Part shown: positions 1 through 8,124 of the stretch, piece by piece
How the letters are laid out: the number at the start of each line of letters is the position of its first letter
Position numbering within the stretch: the stretch's first letter is position 1
Assembly (NCBI GenBank): GCA_964200075.2
Contig: CAXNAA020000311.1
Span: 1-22,764, forward strand
From: Sphacelaria rigidula
Lineage: Eukaryota > Phaeophyceae > Sphacelariales
Length of the DNA: 22,764 nt
Direction of reading: 5' to 3'
The notes under the pieces: generated by a model
What the model was told of the DNA's origin: nothing
Databases searched by the model: none
What the model saw: the letters and a program-made list of their open reading frames with translations, nothing else
Position numbers and translations under genes: made by a program

Positions 1-4
1 TGTT

Positions 5-46
5 AGCGGCTTGTTTTACAGCGACGTTGCCACTCGACGCCAACCC
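5..46 (+). repeat. dispersed repeat, copy 1 (partner at 6025-6066)
   Basis: The first bases of the window match 6025-6066 in direct orientation without gaps, about 32 of 42 positions by eye. Both contain a GTTGCC core and end in CGCCAACCC. It lies just beyond the C-rich tail of the minus-strand LINE, so it is flanking DNA or a second repeat family. No coding content was recognised. Confidence 0.5.
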
Positions 47-80
47 AAGAGTCTAGAGGTGAGGGGAGGGGAGGGGGTAC

Positions 81-401
81 TCATCTGTTGCTTGCCTTGA
101 TCGTTTGGCCATTCATCACGCACCCCTTTCGAGACGGAGCACGGTTCCTACTCCTAATAGGGACAACTTTAGTATGCTGGCGCTCATCGCGTTTCTTTCA
201 TTTATCACACAAAAGACTTTTACATATCTTGTCCCCGTCCTGTTTCGCCTTCTGTGGCCACCATTTATCTCCTAGTATAGCCACCGTTTTCTTGTCACTA
301 TCTGATGCGTCAAACGATTTCATCCCACCTTCTTTCACGTTTCGCTCCTCCTTGTATAGTTCATATTGGAAGAGGTGGATAATGCATGACATAAACGTCA
401 A
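81..401 (-). pseudogene. LINE ORF2 C-terminal fragment
   Basis: Read on the minus strand, the frame runs through LYKEERNVK and KTVAILGDKWWPQKAKQDGD to a stop (TGA, 200-198). It continues in the same frame through KKRDERQ, RSRNRAPSRKGCVMNGQ and KASNR to a second TGA at 83-81. The segment after the internal stop recurs at 11436-11520 and at 22717-22764, so the reading frame is that of a repeat family and the first stop is a mutation. The opposite-strand ORF over the same DNA is a shadow. Upstream residues near 401 (FQYELYKEER) already diverge from what the family should show, so the rearrangement junction is close to 401. Downstream, in element sense, comes a C-rich tail (about 80-60). Confidence 0.75.
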
Positions 402-1080
402 GAACTACTGCACCCATGAAACAAACACCTTACCGATGACCGATCACATGGCCAGCGAGAGGGAGCACCAAGCGGTACGTAGACTTCTTGAGATCTTGAA
501 GAATAGAATCTGGCACAAAGTGTGGGGGAATCGTTGGCCAAGCTCTCGGCAGCGAAGATCTCCTCGGAAGCAGAGGTGGAGTAACACCCATGGCGAACCG
601 TACACAGAGTGGGAGGAAGTGATGATGTACGGGATATCCCGATGTGTGAGTAAGACCTTGTGTTATGCAAGCCGTCCTTGATCCTTACACGGTGAAAAGT
701 GACCTCCCCCGAGGAAAGTAACCAGTACAGTTGCGGGGCAAAAAGGTAAAAGATACGATCGTGGGACGCCTCGATGAGTCATCAGGCAGATTGCTTGGCA
801 CAAACATGGGGTACTTGTGTCAAGGGTGTTTGACTCCAGGCTACGAGCCCGTGTTGGAGGCATTATTTTGTGTCGGTGAGCCAGCAAAAGAACTGAAAGG
901 CACCAGACCCCCAACAAGTACTGGTATTGGGATAGCCCAGTGCCTTGACTATTACCCACCACAGTACTTGAAACGAACAAGCTGGAGGTACTCTCGAAAG
1001 AGATCGAGAGAGACGGTAAGGAAGGGTGGATGGAAACGTAGAGAGTGGACTGGTGAAGTACCACTAGTGTTGGTATTCTG
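402..1080 (+). pseudogene. probable 5' region of the same LINE, unrecognised coding remnant
   Basis: This stretch lies between the two recognisable LINE blocks. If the 5'-inversion reading is right, it should hold the element's 5' end. One frame is open over 734-1081, with segments such as VKDTIVGRLDESSGRLLGTN and CLTPGYEPVLEALFCVGEPA that look protein-like. No zinc knuckle, RNA-binding fold or endonuclease motif was recognised. It could equally be another repeat between two independent LINE pieces. The longer minus-strand ORF across 663-1403 is low-complexity S/L/P-rich and looks like a shadow. Confidence 0.3.
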
Positions 1081-1199
1081 AGTCCGTAGCGATATGACGA
1101 GAATAGAGTGTAAAAGGAAATGCAATGAAGTTGGACTTTATTGTTCGGCGGTAGGAGAAGTAAAAAGGGAGGGAGAACACTTCTGGGTCGAGCTATAAC

Positions 1200-1744
1200 A
1201 GAGCGCGAGCAAGAAATTTGAGAGGATGCGACAAAGAAGGTGTCGGCGTGGGTTGGGAGGGTAGGATGGAGGCTATGTGTAGTCAATGGAACGGCAAACC
1301 TAAGACGTAGTCCGCGAGTACACGGAGGAAAGGAGATGCAGGAACAAATAAGTGCACGGAAGGGGAAAGGGAGGGGAAATAGCGGCCCAAAGCAAATAGA
1401 CAAAGGCCAAACCGGAAACGGGAAGAAGAATTAAGCAAGGGAAGATATAAGTATAAACGACGGAGAGAGCACAGTAGACAAAAGGAGAATGGATAGTGAA
1501 GAACACGAATGCGTAGAGATGCTGAAGTAACAGCGAGATGAAGGCGGGGAACGATAGAGCACAAAAATCAAAGACGCAACATACATGGACCAGACAATGC
1601 AAGGGAAAATAGTCGGGAAGCTCCACTCTTGACTATGTAGTGGTAGAATATGGATATAGTAAGGAAATTAATGTGCATGGATGCGCAGAGGACGTGGAAA
1701 CTACAGATCATTGCTTATTTTGGACAGCCCACAGACAAGAGCCA
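1200..1744 (+). pseudogene. LINE endonuclease domain, 3' part
   Basis: From about 1580 the plus strand reads TWTRQCKGK, an in-frame stop (1610), then SGSSTLDYVVVEYGYSK and DVETTDHCLFW before a stop near 1742. The S-x-x-D-Y-V and T-D-H pieces (TDH at 1703-1711) are the C-terminal signature of APE-type LINE endonucleases, where the Asp-His pair is catalytic. The earlier endonuclease motifs (N-terminal Asn and Glu, and G-D-F-N) could not be read in 1080-1570. That region is frameshifted, so the left boundary given is a guess. Confidence 0.55.
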
Positions 1745-2340
1745 TAAGAAACAGGCGGGGTAGGAAGTTGTACAAATGGAGAATAGATGAACTAGAGATA
1801 CAAGAAAAACACCAAGAGTTCCAAGAATAGGTCTTAAAAAATGTGGTGAAAATTCTCCGAATTGTAGGAGAGCGTAGGTACAGTGAATACCGAAATGGAA
1901 AGATATCGCGCAGGAGCGAAGATTGTATAAGGGTGAGAGATTTTGGTCAAGGTCACGACAAGCAAAGCCATAAGACACTAATCGTACGCAAGAGAGCAGT
2001 AAAATGGCGGGATAAGGAAGTAAAACAGGCTTCAAGAGTATGGAGAGAGGCACACGCAAGATATATGTATATACATATATATCGAGTACAACTATCGTAG
2101 GGTTGGAGGAGTATATGAAAGCTAGAAAAGAGGTAAAAAAGATGGTGGAGAAGAAAAAGAAGGGAATATAGGAAGGTTTAGTGAATCTAAAAATGAAGAT
2201 TTTGATGGCGGGATGACGCAAATGGGGCTAGAGATAAAAGGGATCATGGGAATTTTCCGAAGTGTTGGGGGAGGGATTGATTACCATGGTGGTAATGCTG
2301 TACAACTAGATACGTGAAAACGAGTACACACCCAAGAGAT
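1745..2340 (+). pseudogene. LINE endonuclease-RT linker remnant
   Basis: The plus strand continues in fragments: RGRKLYKWRIDELEIQEKH and EFQE (then a stop), VVKILRIVGERRYSEYRN, and after about 1980 KRAVKWRDKEVKQASRVW with REAHARY. This charged, helix-rich spacer is typical between endonuclease and reverse transcriptase in LINE polyproteins. Several stops and frame changes interrupt it. An (AT)-rich palindromic stretch at 2064-2080 appears to interrupt the reading right after REAHARY. Confidence 0.55.
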
Positions 2341-2369
2341 GGAGAGAAGGAGCGGTAGTCAATCTTTTT

Positions 2370-3111
2370 TAGATTGGAGACAAGGCTGACCCAGGGAATC
2401 ATAGAGGGATAACGCTACTGTCCACCGCGGGAAAAACGCTCTATAAGATTCTGAATGATAAGGTGGAACGATGCTTGAGAAGGAAGGAAAAATCGGCGAA
2501 GGGCAAGCAAGTTTTAGACCAAACCGTAGTTGCGTAGACTATGAGTACACAGTAGGTAAGCTTATTCAAGGTAGGAAAGACGCCGGGCTAACAACATACA
2601 GTTTTTTTCTAGACGTACAAGAGGCCTATAACTCAGTATGGAGACATGGGCTGTGGAAAAACTTGTAGGAAACAGGGACAGGGGTAAAATGTGGAGAACG
2701 GTGACGAAGATGATGTAATGTGCCAAAAGTGCCATGAATCTAGACGCGGGCATATCGAAATATTTCGATATCTTACAAGAAGTTGCACAAGAATGTACGC
2801 TATCACCCACTTTATTCAAAGTGTTTATTAATGTCCTGACAACAGCAATAGAAACAGCAAAGCAAGGAGACAAGGTGGTGTACTCAGGAGACAAGGTGGG
2901 GGAAAATACGGTATCGAGAATGATGTTCGCGGATGCTTTCGTGGGGATATCAGAAACACCAGAAGGATTGCAGAAGCAATTAGAGAAGGCGCTAAAATAC
3001 AGTAGGGAATGGAGAGTGACAGCAAACGTAAACAAATGCGGGGTACCTTTATGTATCGGAGGGTTCAGATGGAAGTGGGGAGAAGAGAAATTGCCGGTCG
3101 TGGACTAGTAT
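2370..3111 (+). pseudogene. LINE reverse transcriptase domain, catalytically damaged
   Basis: RT blocks are read in order. RGITLLSTAGKTLYKIL is near 2403, GQASFRPNRSCVDYEYTVG near 2500, and motif A FFLDVQEAYNSVWR near 2606. After a stop (2666) and a frame change come ISKYFDILQEVAQECTLSP (motif B region, about 2755-2810), motif C as MMFADAFVGISETPEGL (FADA at 2926-2937) and WRVTANVNKC. Active LINE RTs carry F/Y-A-D-D in motif C, so the second Asp is lost here. Motif B has QE where QG is usual. At least two frame changes and one stop break the domain. It cannot encode active enzyme. Confidence 0.85.
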
Positions 3112-3615
3112 ATATACCTTGGCGTAGAGATGCAAAACAACAGTCCTTGGGATACATACATGGAGAAAGTAAAAGAAAAGACTGAAGCACAGATAAGCAA
3201 GATGGACGTGATCCTACGAGGTTCGCACCTGGATGAATATGGAAGAAAGTGACGAAAGGGCAGGCTGGAGTAAGGTGGGATGGGGTAGTCGAAAAAATAT
3301 GGGAGGGGATAGGAGGAAACAAAGACGAGATAATGTCCATGCGTGAATGCTGCAGGTACAAGACAAGAGTAACAGACATGATAGAAATAAGTGCAAAGGA
3401 AGCGCTAGGACGGAAAGTAGACGAGGAGAAGCACCTGCAGATATACGGGGGCTGAGGGAGGGGATAAGGATGAAAGCATATATGCATGGCCCAATGGACT
3501 CCGCGGGAAAAATTGAAACTGCGATTCCGGATGGGAAACCTGGACCTTACAGAAAAAAGGAAGAGGTATACCAGCAGTCGACTGGAGAAGAAAATATATG
3601 CACTAAAATAGCTTG
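3112..3615 (+). pseudogene. LINE post-RT region, internally deleted
   Basis: After a stop at 3106-3108 the frame resumes YLGVEMQNN and KMDVILRGSHLDE, then jumps to KVTKGQAGVRWDGVVEKIW and GGLREGIRMKAYMHGPMD. In my recollection of this LINE type roughly a hundred residues normally separate the HLD and KVTKG parts, so an internal deletion near 3235 is likely. From about 3513 a frame change gives LRFRMGNLDLTEKRKRYTSS. This ends near 3606, and the missing remainder of the protein is found at 401-81 on the other strand. Confidence 0.6.
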
Positions 3616-4097
3616 CACGTATGTCGTGGGTTCGAGTCCTGTGTTATTAATAGTCAGATATTTCCAGTAGTTCCAATTTCCTACAGTGTGAAGGTGTGAG
3701 TGAGCAATATAAAGGGTATAGACGGGAGTGGAGGAGCTGCGGGAGTGCTGATCTGATATGCGATAGTAATATCTTCAGCGAAGCACGTTAGCTGGGGACA
3801 GATGGGGTGGTTTCTTAATATTAGATTGTGAAATGGTCCTGCCAAAGCGTGGGGAAGGGTTAAAATGATGACGGAATATGAAGAAGTACAGGAATTCATG
3901 TGAAGAACACAATTAACAACTTGTGCACTTGTAAAAGATGTTGTCGGGTGTTGCTGTTCTCTTCATTGTATCCTCGTTGTTGTGGATTGTGTCCTTTCAG
4001 TCACATCTTGTGTCATCCATTCCCTTGTTTTCCATTATCATTTTATCTCTACTTTTCTCTCTGTTTCTCCTCCACTTTTGTTGTTTACCCCAAACAG
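3616..4097 (+). other. spacer with a possible second retroelement remnant
   Basis: 3702-3902 reads in one plus frame with three stops: KGIDGSGGAAGVLI, stop, AKHVSWGQMGWFLNIRL, stop, AKAWGRVKMMTEYEEVQEFM, stop. The DGSGG start loosely recalls the first motif of retroelement RNase H domains, but nothing else confirms it. 3628-3650 holds a GGTTCGAGTCC block resembling a tRNA T-arm/B box without the rest of a tRNA. From about 3950 to 4097 the DNA is pyrimidine-rich and leads into the acceptor of the fimbrin exon. Confidence 0.25.
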
Positions 4098-4312
4098 CTG
4101 ACTCCAAGATAAACGTTCCATCGGGATCGAAGACAGTCAAGATGTACAAGGCCATCGAAAACGTTAACACTGCACTCACGGCCGCCGAGGCAGCAGGGCT
4201 TCGAGTGGTGAACATCGGAGCTGCCGACATCATCAATGGCAGGCCGGCCAGCATTCTGGGGCTGTCGTGGCAGCTCATTCGGGTACACATACGGACACAG
4301 ATGGAGCTCAAG
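4098..4312 (+). CDS. fimbrin/plastin-like exon A (second half of CH1)
   Basis: Fimbrin/plastin bundles actin filaments through four calponin-homology (CH) domains in two tandem pairs. The exon follows a pyrimidine-rich tract and CAG acceptor (4095-4097) and ends at AAG before GTATAT (donor 4313). It starts with two bases of a split codon and ends in phase 0. It reads DSKINVPSGSKTVKMYKAIE, NVNTALTAAEAAGLRVVNIG, AADIINGRPASILGLSWQL and IRVHIRTQMELK. The E-N-x-N-x-A-L, V-V-N-I-G-x-x-D-I and L-G-L-x-W-Q-L-I landmarks are those of the end of CH1 in fimbrins, and the exon is the best conserved of the set. No upstream exon is visible; the DNA before it is LINE. The next exon in frame is at 8741. An isolated exon copy remains possible. 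Confidence 0.75.
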
Positions 4313-4884
4313 GTATATGCAAACATGTTTCGATCAACCAGCATGAAAGAGTGCTGCAAAACGTTGACAGCTGACTGTCTTGTGCCGTAATGCACCCTAC
4401 ATCGCCCCCTCGCAGGACAATTTGTTGTTTCCTTTTGTTCCGTACATTGACCGATACAAGGACGTAAAGCTACTTGTCATGCCTGAGGGTACTGCATCTT
4501 GTGGGTGTTACTTTACTCTTCCATTCCTTTTTCCCAGACCATACGGAAGTAAGATCATACCCAACTGTCATACTCTTTATTCACCTGGAACCATTTATTT
4601 CCTAGCTGGCCGCGACAATCAACTTCATAATTCAACCAATTTGAAATGTTTGCGCCAACACTTTTGGTGAGCTTGTCGAGGTGTACTTGGGGCTTGGTCA
4701 CAGTGGCTTGAAACTAGGGCAGAAAAGTTCCGAGAATGACGGGGTAAGGAGTTACCATGAACGATTGGATCATGTCTCCCTCAAGTACAAGAATAATGTC
4801 GCATTACACCAACAAGCAAGCAGAGTTGAAGTCCACACGTAAAGACGCAACACCAACGTCACCACGTCCCGTTTTGATGACCGG

Positions 4885-4912
4885 GATGTATCATGTATCA
4901 TGTATCATGTAT
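4885..4912 (+). repeat. 7-bp tandem repeat (ATGTATC)n
   Basis: Four head-to-tail copies of ATGTATC, the last with one change (final C to G). A simple microsatellite, within the fimbrin intron. Confidence 0.8.
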
Positions 4913-6024
4913 GCTGCCGATCATCCCACGTGAGCCCTAGACACTGTCACCAGTAGCCTGTCGCGCTCTATGTGTGCTCTCGAGGTTGCCTGTTCTGGCG
5001 TATTTCCACAAATGCTGCGTTTCTAGTACAGTATACACCTGTGCGTGTCATTTCGGTCAAGTAAACGAAGCGAAGAGCCGCGGTATTCGGGTGGTCTGCT
5101 GTAGTGTATAACCGATATAATAAGTAGAGCATACTGAAACCAAGAGATCTTTGATAACAACTGCACGATTCTCAAGCTCGTACATCCCTCGCGGAAACGT
5201 GGGGTAACAGGTTATGCTGAAAGCGATAGCGGTGGATATGTAGAGTCTCCTGAAATTATAGCCCAAAGGTACACAGGAGCGTAGGTTGTTGCCAGGCATC
5301 TTCTCACCAAAATGGTTGAAAAAAATAGGCGGTTTTTCAACACTAATACAAGGGTACACGATATATATATATATGTACATATACCTTCTTCATCTATGTA
5401 CCTAGTTTCTAATGTTGGACCTCTCAGGGAGGGGGGGGGGGGTACCAGACCATCATGCCCCTTCCCCCCTCAACGCTACACCGACTCCTATATGAACCGA
5501 TCCTATACATCCTGTACGAAATGGGGGTGGCGTCGGAGGGGGGCCATCCCCCCTGATGAGCGCGGTATACTCGTGATCTTGCATGCCATAGTCATGAAAC
5601 CATTGATATCGCATCTTTACAAAGCCGGGACGGAGCACGCCGGATTTTCGCCGGACCAGACTCGCAATCAATTACCAGGCTAAAGGCACCATGATGTTCT
5701 CGGCAAGTCGCATGAAGGGTGAGCTGCATCCTGATAAAATTGTTTCGGCCCGAAGCCTACTACAGAAAATGGCTTGCATGTCAAGGACAGCCTCGAATTA
5801 GTTGCTTCATTTTCTGGTATCCCCACTTCCAGGGATAGTCATGGCTTACACCGCCTCCTGGGTGTCACCATTTGAACGCTACGCAGTACGATCATCTCCG
5901 TTGCGCGGAGGTGACGTTCTGTACCTCGCGCAATATCATCTCGCTCGACCACCATCATGGTCAATGCAAACAGAAGCACAAGCGAGGAAAAAAACAGTAG
6001 CCTGGTTGCCTAGCTTACGCATTG

Positions 6025-6066
6025 GGTGGCATGTTTCACACCGTCGTTGCCAACCAGCGCCAACCC
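6025..6066 (+). repeat. dispersed repeat, copy 2 (partner at 5-46)
   Basis: Gap-free match in direct orientation to the first bases of the window (about three quarters identical). It ends in the same CGCCAACCC string and is followed by a G-rich stretch, as is copy 1. Confidence 0.5.
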
Positions 6067-6375
6067 TCAAAAGGGGGCCCTCCGGTGGGGGTAAGAAACA
6101 TGGCGGTGCGGCAAACATATTTCTTCGTGCACCCTTGACCAATAACGAAGGGAAACGAGGAATACCCCGAGAACGCGAGGTGAGCGTATCCAATCGACTG
6201 TTGTTGCCCACCACGTTACCCTACGACCGCTGTTTCGGTTGTTGAGGCAAATAGATCCCAGAAGTGCAACCCGCTCCGTTGTCATGGGCGCAGCTGTTCC
6301 GTTGAGAGGTGTGAAGTTCAATTTTTTGGAGTGTAAATCCGAAACCGCCAGCGGTAGCTATTAGAATTGTATGTC

Positions 6376-6439
6376 TCGTGAAAGGAGCACATGATACTCA
6401 CATGTGATTGCTCGATTGCTGGGGTTCGAAGCAAAAAGC
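6376..6439 (+). repeat. direct repeat flanking the GOGAT fragment, left copy
   Basis: This stretch resembles 8537-8600 in the same orientation. Both share GTGAT-(T/C)-GCT, an ATTG-(C/T)-TGGG core, a T-(T/C)-CGAA block and an A-rich CAAA end, with similar sequence upstream (ATAC...CA/CG...GTGAT). Minus-strand translations also resemble each other (NPSNRAIT against DPNNAAIT). The two copies lie about 2.16 kb apart and bracket the glutamate synthase exons. They may be relics of a repeat family or of the insertion event. Confidence 0.5.
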
Positions 6440-6668
6440 ACGCTACAATATCTCGCTTTGACAAAAAAAGTATATGATGTGTTGGTTTTCGTTCGTTTTT
6501 TTATCACACTTTGAACCCCTCCCCTTCCTCGGGTGAGTCCATGGTCACAAGGGATCAAGTCAACCCATCTCTCCCCCGGTACGTTCCTTATATTTTGGTA
6601 TCGCGGATTGAATCATGACCATCAGGACTCTCCCATCGTGCTGACTGTCGTCTAACATACTCAGTCAA

Positions 6669-6694
6669 ACATATATATATATACATATATATAT
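6669..6694. repeat. AT-rich palindromic microsatellite
   Basis: An ACATATATATATATAC-like run followed by ATATATATAT can fold back on itself. It sits in the intron, 5' of the tRNA-like sequence. Similar short AT runs occur at 2064-2080 and 5362-5378. Confidence 0.6.
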
Positions 6695-6760
6695 TTCTCC
6701 TCAAGTCCTGACGCTTTCAACAAGGGAAGTACGATATCTGTACAAAAAGTCCAAATTGAA

Positions 6761-6850
6761 TGTATCTGGTGCGAATCGAATCCACATTCTTTCTGGCCTA
6801 ACGGTAATGGTATACATTGTGCCATTAGAGCACCGGGGCGCGGCGGCATC
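6761..6850 (-). other. tRNA-like sequence, copy 1 (possible SINE head)
   Basis: The minus strand reads GATGCCGCCGCGCCCCGGTG, then CTCTAATGGCACAA, and about 50 nt later GTGGATTCGATTCGCACC. The first part resembles an A box/D arm (CTCTAATGG) and the last a B box/T arm (GATTCGATTC), with natural tRNA spacing. The T stem pairs poorly and no complementary 7-bp acceptor stem was found, so this is not an intact tRNA gene. A clearly related sequence occurs at 20244-20335 on the plus strand, which supports a dispersed tRNA-derived family. Confidence 0.45.
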
Positions 6851-6924
6851 GCATATGTATATATTTCGTTTGTGCCCTATCTCTGAATCTCCATGCTATT
6901 CTGCCCTTGTTGTTGCTCTTGCTT

Positions 6925-6995
<71 letters not shown>

Positions 6996-7030
6996 CTCCT
7001 GCTTCTGCTTCTGCTTCCGCTTCTGCTTCC
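6925..7030 (+). repeat. (TTG)23 microsatellite followed by TGCTTC hexamers
   Basis: Twenty-three uninterrupted TTG units run from 6925 to 6993. They are followed by about five TGCTTC-type hexamers up to 7030. The next exon acceptor (CAG, 7051-7053) lies only 21 bases further, so the repeat occupies the place of the polypyrimidine tract and branch region. Long homopolymeric ORFs (poly-Leu, -Val, -Cys, -Asn) over it are artefacts. Confidence 0.9.
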
Positions 7031-7053
7031 CATCGATCGAAAACAATCTTCAG

Positions 7054-7170
7054 GTGGCCTCCGGACAGGTCGGTGTGACCTCCGATTGCATGGCCAACCT
7101 GGACCCGATCCAGTCTAAGATAGCACAGGGCGCTCGGCCAACAGAGGGTGACGAGCTGCCTGGTTCCAAG
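7054..7170 (+). pseudogene. glutamate synthase (GOGAT) exon fragment 1
   Basis: Glutamate synthase makes glutamate from glutamine and 2-oxoglutarate. The synthase domain holds FMN and an iron-sulfur cluster. This 39-codon exon follows CAG (7051-7053), begins [17 protein letters not shown], continues [20 protein letters not shown] and SK, and stops before GTGAGG. It starts and ends in phase 0. The GVT, Q-x-K-x-A-Q-G-A-(K/R)-P and E-G-x-E-L-P-G landmarks are the start of the FMN-binding synthase domain. It is readable without stops, but several usually fixed positions differ (EGDELPG for the common EGGELPG). No preceding GOGAT exon was recognised. It lies inside the presumed fimbrin intron, on the same strand. 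Confidence 0.8.
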
Positions 7171-7869
7171 GTGAGGGTATTCGTTGTCTCAAGGTACTTT
7201 TTCGAAGTCATATTTTGGTCTCTATTATTCGAATGAGGTCGAATTGGGGTGACGACTTTGATCAACTGCGACGTGTGTCAAGTATCTTTTGTTTGTCTTA
7301 TGACCAGGATGTAACAGTGTTTTCGTGAAATTGAGAATAGAGGATGCGATTGAGTGTGAAAAGCGGTGAATTAGTGAATGAATCGTTTCAATTCCGAAAT
7401 GCCCCTCCACTAGGCCCAATGTGCTTTCTGTAGTAGCTTGCCACTGAGGCCCTTAATACCCCTGAGTAGGATATCGGCGTGTAGCCGTGAGCTCACGCAA
7501 ATGATAGAGGCAAAGAAAAGCACACACGGAATGAACATTGGCTAAGTTAAAGCGAGGGATCAAAGCCACTCTCAATCAGCGCTCTACTCTCAATCTCACG
7601 AAAATGTTTTTCTGTGTGGCTCGAAAGTTCATGAAATCAGACTGCTGTGCAGGACGGTTGTTTTTGCGAGAAATGCTGTTACCTCTGTACATGCAGTGCT
7701 CGCATGCATCACACATCTACCTCGTACGTTCAATCTTGGATCTGTCTCCCAGATGGCCCCGGATTACGTACATCACGTAGAAACATCATATATGTTTCTG
7801 TCGATATGAACCCGAAAGCTATCGCGATGCCGCTCGTACGTGAATGTACCCTCAATTGTCTCACGACAG
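7171..7869 (+). other. retained intron between the two GOGAT exons
   Basis: The 699-bp interval starts GTGAGG and ends CAG, and both neighbouring exons are phase 0. Its presence shows the fragment was copied or moved as genomic DNA rather than through mRNA. No gene was recognised within it. Confidence 0.65.
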
Positions 7870-8124
7870 GTGACCACGCACATGGCCGAGAATAGGCACA
7901 CCACACCCGGCGTGGGGCTCATCTCGCTTCCGCCCAACCATGACACTCACTCCATCGTGGACTCGACCCAGCTCATCCACGAACTGAGGAACGCCAACCC
8001 TAACAGGGAGGTGTCCGTGAAGCCGGTGTTCGAGGTTGGGGTGGGTGTCATGGCTGCTGGTGTGGCAAAGGCGAAGGCCGTTCACATGACGGTGTCTGGA
8101 CATGACGGCGGGACCGGAGCGGCG
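7870..8124 (+). pseudogene. glutamate synthase (GOGAT) exon fragment 2
   Basis: An 85-codon phase-0 exon between CAG (7867-7869) and GTGAGT (8125). It reads [20 protein letters not shown], then [40 protein letters not shown] and [20 protein letters not shown] with a GTGAA end. The [14 protein letters not shown]-x-V, EVGVG, AAGVAKA and SGHDGGTGA blocks are the heart of the GOGAT FMN domain. Changes at positions normally near-invariant suggest relaxed constraint: PP-N-HD-T-H for PPHHDIY, SVKPV for SVKLV, and V for the usual D/E after KA. The exon that should follow (with the conserved RWTG and LPWELG region) was not found in 8130-9300, so the copy is truncated. It joins exon fragment 1 in frame. 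Confidence 0.85.

Larger units (their letters stand above)
60..3615. mobile_element. decayed LINE (non-LTR retrotransposon) with inverted 5' part
   Basis: Two blocks of one LINE type lie in opposite orientation. The minus-strand block (401 to 81) encodes the extreme C-terminus. The plus-strand block (about 405 to 3615) encodes the end of an APE-type endonuclease, a linker, a reverse transcriptase and a post-RT region. The plus block ends close to where the minus block begins in protein order: the RKRYTSSR region ends near 3606, and the minus block resumes at LYKEER. This geometry is what twin-primed reverse transcription (5' inversion) would leave for an element inserted on the minus strand. 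Stops, frameshifts, a damaged catalytic box and an apparent internal deletion near 3235 show it is dead. Target-site duplications were not identified. The family assignment rests on motifs I can read; the resemblance to brown-algal LINEs is recollection. Confidence 0.8.
4313..7053 (+). other. left part of fimbrin intron; no gene recognised
   Basis: This is intronic DNA if exons A and B belong together. It contains a 7-bp tandem repeat (4885-4912), AT dinucleotide runs (about 5362-5378 and 6669-6694), a G run (about 5431-5442), two dispersed-repeat partners (6025-6066 and 6376-6439), a tRNA-like sequence on the minus strand (6761-6850) and a TTG microsatellite (6925-6993). ORFs up to about 150 codons occur but show no recognisable domain and lack protein-like composition. 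Confidence 0.5.

Noticed and set aside
663-1403. 246-codon minus-strand ORF, the longest in the window
   Set aside because: Composition is S/L/P-rich low complexity and it overlies the plus-strand LINE remnant. It is a shadow of purine-rich element DNA.
3628-3650. tRNA gene suggested by a GGTTCGAGTCC block
   Set aside because: Only the T-arm-like part is present. No A box, anticodon arm or acceptor stem could be placed upstream.
6756-7236. Long poly-Leu, poly-Val, poly-Cys and poly-Asn ORFs
   Set aside because: They are the six-frame translations of the TTG microsatellite and do not represent proteins.
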